IMG/VR virus record: IMGVR_UViG_3300025949_000066
Coordinates: 1-31,677 of that record
Source of the DNA: a virus
Length of the DNA: 31,677 nucleotides
Reading direction: 5' to 3' (one strand)
The notes beneath the pieces were generated by a model, which searched no databases, was not told the DNA's origin, and worked only from the letters and a program-made list of their open reading frames with translations. A program made the position numbers and the translations under genes. Each line of letters begins with the position of its first letter. The first letter of the stretch is position 1. This document shows positions 30,720 through 31,677 of the stretch, piece after piece.

Positions 30720-30748
30720 ATTGCAGCGTTCAATCACTTAACGGTCAA
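30720..30748 (-). promoter_or_regulatory. Possible promoter for the terminase operon
   Basis: On the minus strand: TTGACC (30748-30743), 17-nt spacer, TGCAAT (30725-30720). The -35 fits well and the -10 only moderately. It would start transcription just before the SD of the 93-aa gene. Confidence 0.4.
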
Positions 30749-30924
30749 AGAAGGGTGATTAACCCCGGCGCGCCCGTATTGCCCTAAGAGGGAGCGAAAG
30801 CCTCGCAGGCGCCGCTGCTGTCGTCTGCAATGAAAGCGCGCCACATGAATTATCCCGTCACAGCACGGCGAACCCTCGGGGGAGGTTGAAAGGTCGCTTG
30901 GCATGCGACGGGTCCGCCGGAGCG
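30749..30924. other. Intergenic region right of the terminase block
   Basis: No convincing reading frame. It contains a short hairpin TCCGC-CGGA-GCGGA at 30912-30925, next to the plus-strand ATG at 30925, and a CCCT-AAG-AGGG arm pair near 30781-30793. A packaging site could lie here, but nothing identifies one. Confidence 0.3.
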
Positions 30925-31200
30925 GATGGGGTTAGTCGATAGAATCGACGGCGATTATCAACTTATGGCGTATCAGCTCTTGCCGAACAATCTCACGAAC
31001 CTGCTTAAAGCATTGTGGTTCATCCTCAGATGAGGCGCTGCGGGCTTTTGATGCTGGGGATGGCAAATCCGTTTCCATCGCCTTCCCGTTCTTTCGATCG
31101 CACTGCCTTGTGAATGACTGGTGTGGCCCCGGCGTTGACATCGACCTTCTGTCTGATCCGATCGAGCTAGTGAACGGAAAACTCACTCTGGTCCACTAAA
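30925..31200 (+). pseudogene. Possible frameshifted plus-strand gene
   Basis: Two protein-like frames overlap end to end. Frame A: ATG at 30925 to TGA at 31031-31033 (35 aa, containing YQLMAYQLLPNNLTNLLKAL). Frame B, +1 to A, continues to TAA at 31198-31200 with a balanced, globular-looking sequence (AFPFFRSHCLVNDWCGPGV, then DIDLLSDPIELVNGKLTLVH) but has no ATG, GTG or TTG start. Joining them near 31000-31030 would give a roughly 90-aa protein. It may be a decayed gene, a sequencing error or a +1 frameshift. A minus-strand alternative (30932-31186) competes for the same DNA. Confidence 0.35.
30932..31186 (-). CDS. Uncertain small protein, alternative to the plus-strand frame (84 aa)
   Basis: Minus-strand frame with GTG at 31186 overlapping the upstream 63-aa gene stop as GTGA, in the style of this phage. 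The N-terminal 60 residues are Ser/Arg/Pro-rich and look like antisense translation. The last 25 (FKQVREIVRQELIRHK) form a credible helix. An internal ATG at 31078 after GGGAAGG would give 48 aa. Conflicts with the plus-strand candidate at 30925-31200; probably only one is real. Confidence 0.3.
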   Translation of the reverse strand: MSFPFTSSIGSDRRSMSTPGPHQSFTRQCDRKNGKAMETDLPSPASKARSASSEDEPQCFKQVREIVRQELIRHKLIIAVDSID

Positions 31201-31374
31201 TGGCGGGCTTTCGAGATAGTCGCGAATACGCCGCCGCATGATCCGCAACTCTTGCTCGATAGAGTCGGCATGTTGCTCCATCTCGCGGAGCACACCCCTG
31301 CATTCGTCCACAATCCCATTGTTAGAGCGCCGGACTGTCGCCGAATCACTATCATTTTCTGATCGGTACGTCAT
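31183..31374 (-). CDS. Small charged coiled-coil protein (63 aa)
   Basis: A 63-aa protein with a polar start (MTYRSENDSDSATVRR) and a helical, heptad-like second half (VLREMEQHADSIEQELRIMRRRI). ATG at 31374 has an AGAGG sequence 11 nt upstream, rather distant. It is the first minus-strand gene left of the tRNA-like element. No family recognised. Confidence 0.5.
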   Translation of the reverse strand: MTYRSENDSDSATVRRSNNGIVDECRGVLREMEQHADSIEQELRIMRRRIRDYLESPPFSGPE

Positions 31375-31418
31375 GTATATAATTGCCTCTTACCATCCGC
31401 CGATTCGTGGGGCAAGTT

Positions 31419-31504
31419 GGGAGCGCTCTATCCAGTTGAGCTACGCCATCAGGTCTCTAGAAAACCATCATCTGGCGGCGGGGTTCGAACTCGCAACCTC
31501 TCCC
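31419..31504 (-). other. Permuted tRNA-like element (3' half before 5' half)
   Basis: On the minus strand, a tRNA 3' half comes first: anticodon-stem strand GGGAG (31504-31500), variable loop AGGTT, T stem GCGAG, T loop TTCGAAC, CCCGC, acceptor CGCCAGA (31477-31471). After a 20-nt spacer comes a 5' half: acceptor GATGGCG (31450-31444), TA, D stem GCTC, loop AACTGGATA, GAGC, G26, then CTCCC (31423-31419). The halves match each other: CTCCC pairs fully with GGGAG, the acceptor pairs in 5 of 7 positions, and tertiary positions fit (G18-G19, A15/U48, G26/A44). No normal-order tRNA can be drawn, and U33 and CCA are absent. It may be an attachment-site relic, a captured tandem-tRNA junction, or a permuted tRNA. 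Confidence 0.6.
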
Positions 31505-31598
31505 TCGGTCATCAATATAGTCTATAATCGCACCAAAAGGAAGGCGATTCGGGATCAGGGCGACGAGCCGGTGGAGGGGTTGGGGAGGTTTGGCAGCG

Positions 31599-31677
31599 AT
31601 GCCTGAGCCAGTTTATGACCTACGCACCGGCAAGCAGGTTGCGGTCGCCTATTGGCCCGAGGAATTGCCGGAGCCTA
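31599..31677 (+). CDS. Plus-strand gene start, cut by window edge
   Basis: Open frame from ATG at 31599 to the right edge (26 residues: MPEPVYDLRTG, then AVAYWPEELPEP). GGAGG lies 10 nt upstream. Another coding-like plus frame without a usable start ends at 31606 (ending GLGRFGSDA), overlapping by 8 nt, and a TATAAT lacking a good -35 lies at 31523-31528. It marks the switch to rightward genes, perhaps the early region. Too little is visible for a function. Confidence 0.55.
   Translation, partial: MPEPVYDLRTGKQVAVAYWPEELPEP

Noticed and set aside
31402-31516. Ordinary functional tRNA gene
   Set aside because: D arm and T arm are in the wrong order for a normal tRNA and no second partner arm lies on either outer side.
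1-31677. CRISPR array, insertion sequence or integrase
   Set aside because: No regularly spaced direct repeats, transposase or tyrosine/serine recombinase motif was seen in any frame.

Overview
The window is the late (structural and lysis) half of a podovirus-like double-stranded DNA phage or prophage. Nearly all genes lie on the minus strand, so transcription runs from high to low coordinates. The order is terminase small subunit, terminase large subunit, portal, scaffold, major capsid protein, T7-type tail proteins, internal virion proteins, tailspike, lysis cassette and a block of small repetitive virion proteins. The T7-like gp11-gp12-gp13-gp14-gp15-gp16 order and a Bbp19-like gene next to the portal place it with the BPP-1/T7-like short-tailed phages. 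High GC and protein style suggest a proteobacterial, perhaps alphaproteobacterial, host; that is inference. No integrase, repressor or polymerase is visible, so lifestyle is undecided, although two opposite-strand cargo genes (morons) hint at temperate ancestry.

Packaging and head (about 30.7-21.7 kb): a small virion protein, TerS, another virion protein, TerL, a plus-strand cargo gene, four small proteins including a winged-helix DNA-binding protein, portal, two very small proteins (31 and 55 aa), a Bbp19-like protein, scaffold, a 35-aa protein, a strong sigma70-type promoter, major capsid protein and a small accessory protein. A good intrinsic terminator follows.

Tail and ejection apparatus (21.7-5.7 kb): an unknown 143-aa protein, the gp11-like adaptor carrying an 18-unit Pro-Thr repeat, the gp12-like nozzle, a gp13-like GNAT-fold protein, a gp14-like protein, a gp15-like protein with an embedded M15-type zinc peptidase domain, and a 2265-aa gp16-position polyvalent protein with an ADP-ribosyltransferase-like domain and an HEGGH zincin motif. 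A secreted plus-strand cargo gene and a beta-helix tailspike follow.

Lysis (5.7-3.7 kb): a Lys/Pro-rich 28-aa peptide, a polytopic membrane protein with an out-of-frame membrane peptide nested in its end, an XhlA-like protein, a T7-lysozyme-type amidase, a holin-like protein and a nested Rz/Rz1-type spanin pair. The left end (3.6-0 kb) holds three related beta-rich proteins, one unrelated small protein and one partial virion protein.

Most neighbouring genes overlap by ATGA, GTGA, TTGA or TGATG junctions, implying translational coupling. Three intrinsic terminators divide the late transcript. At the right end, between minus-strand late genes and a plus-strand gene leaving the window, is an unusual tRNA-like element with its halves in permuted order.
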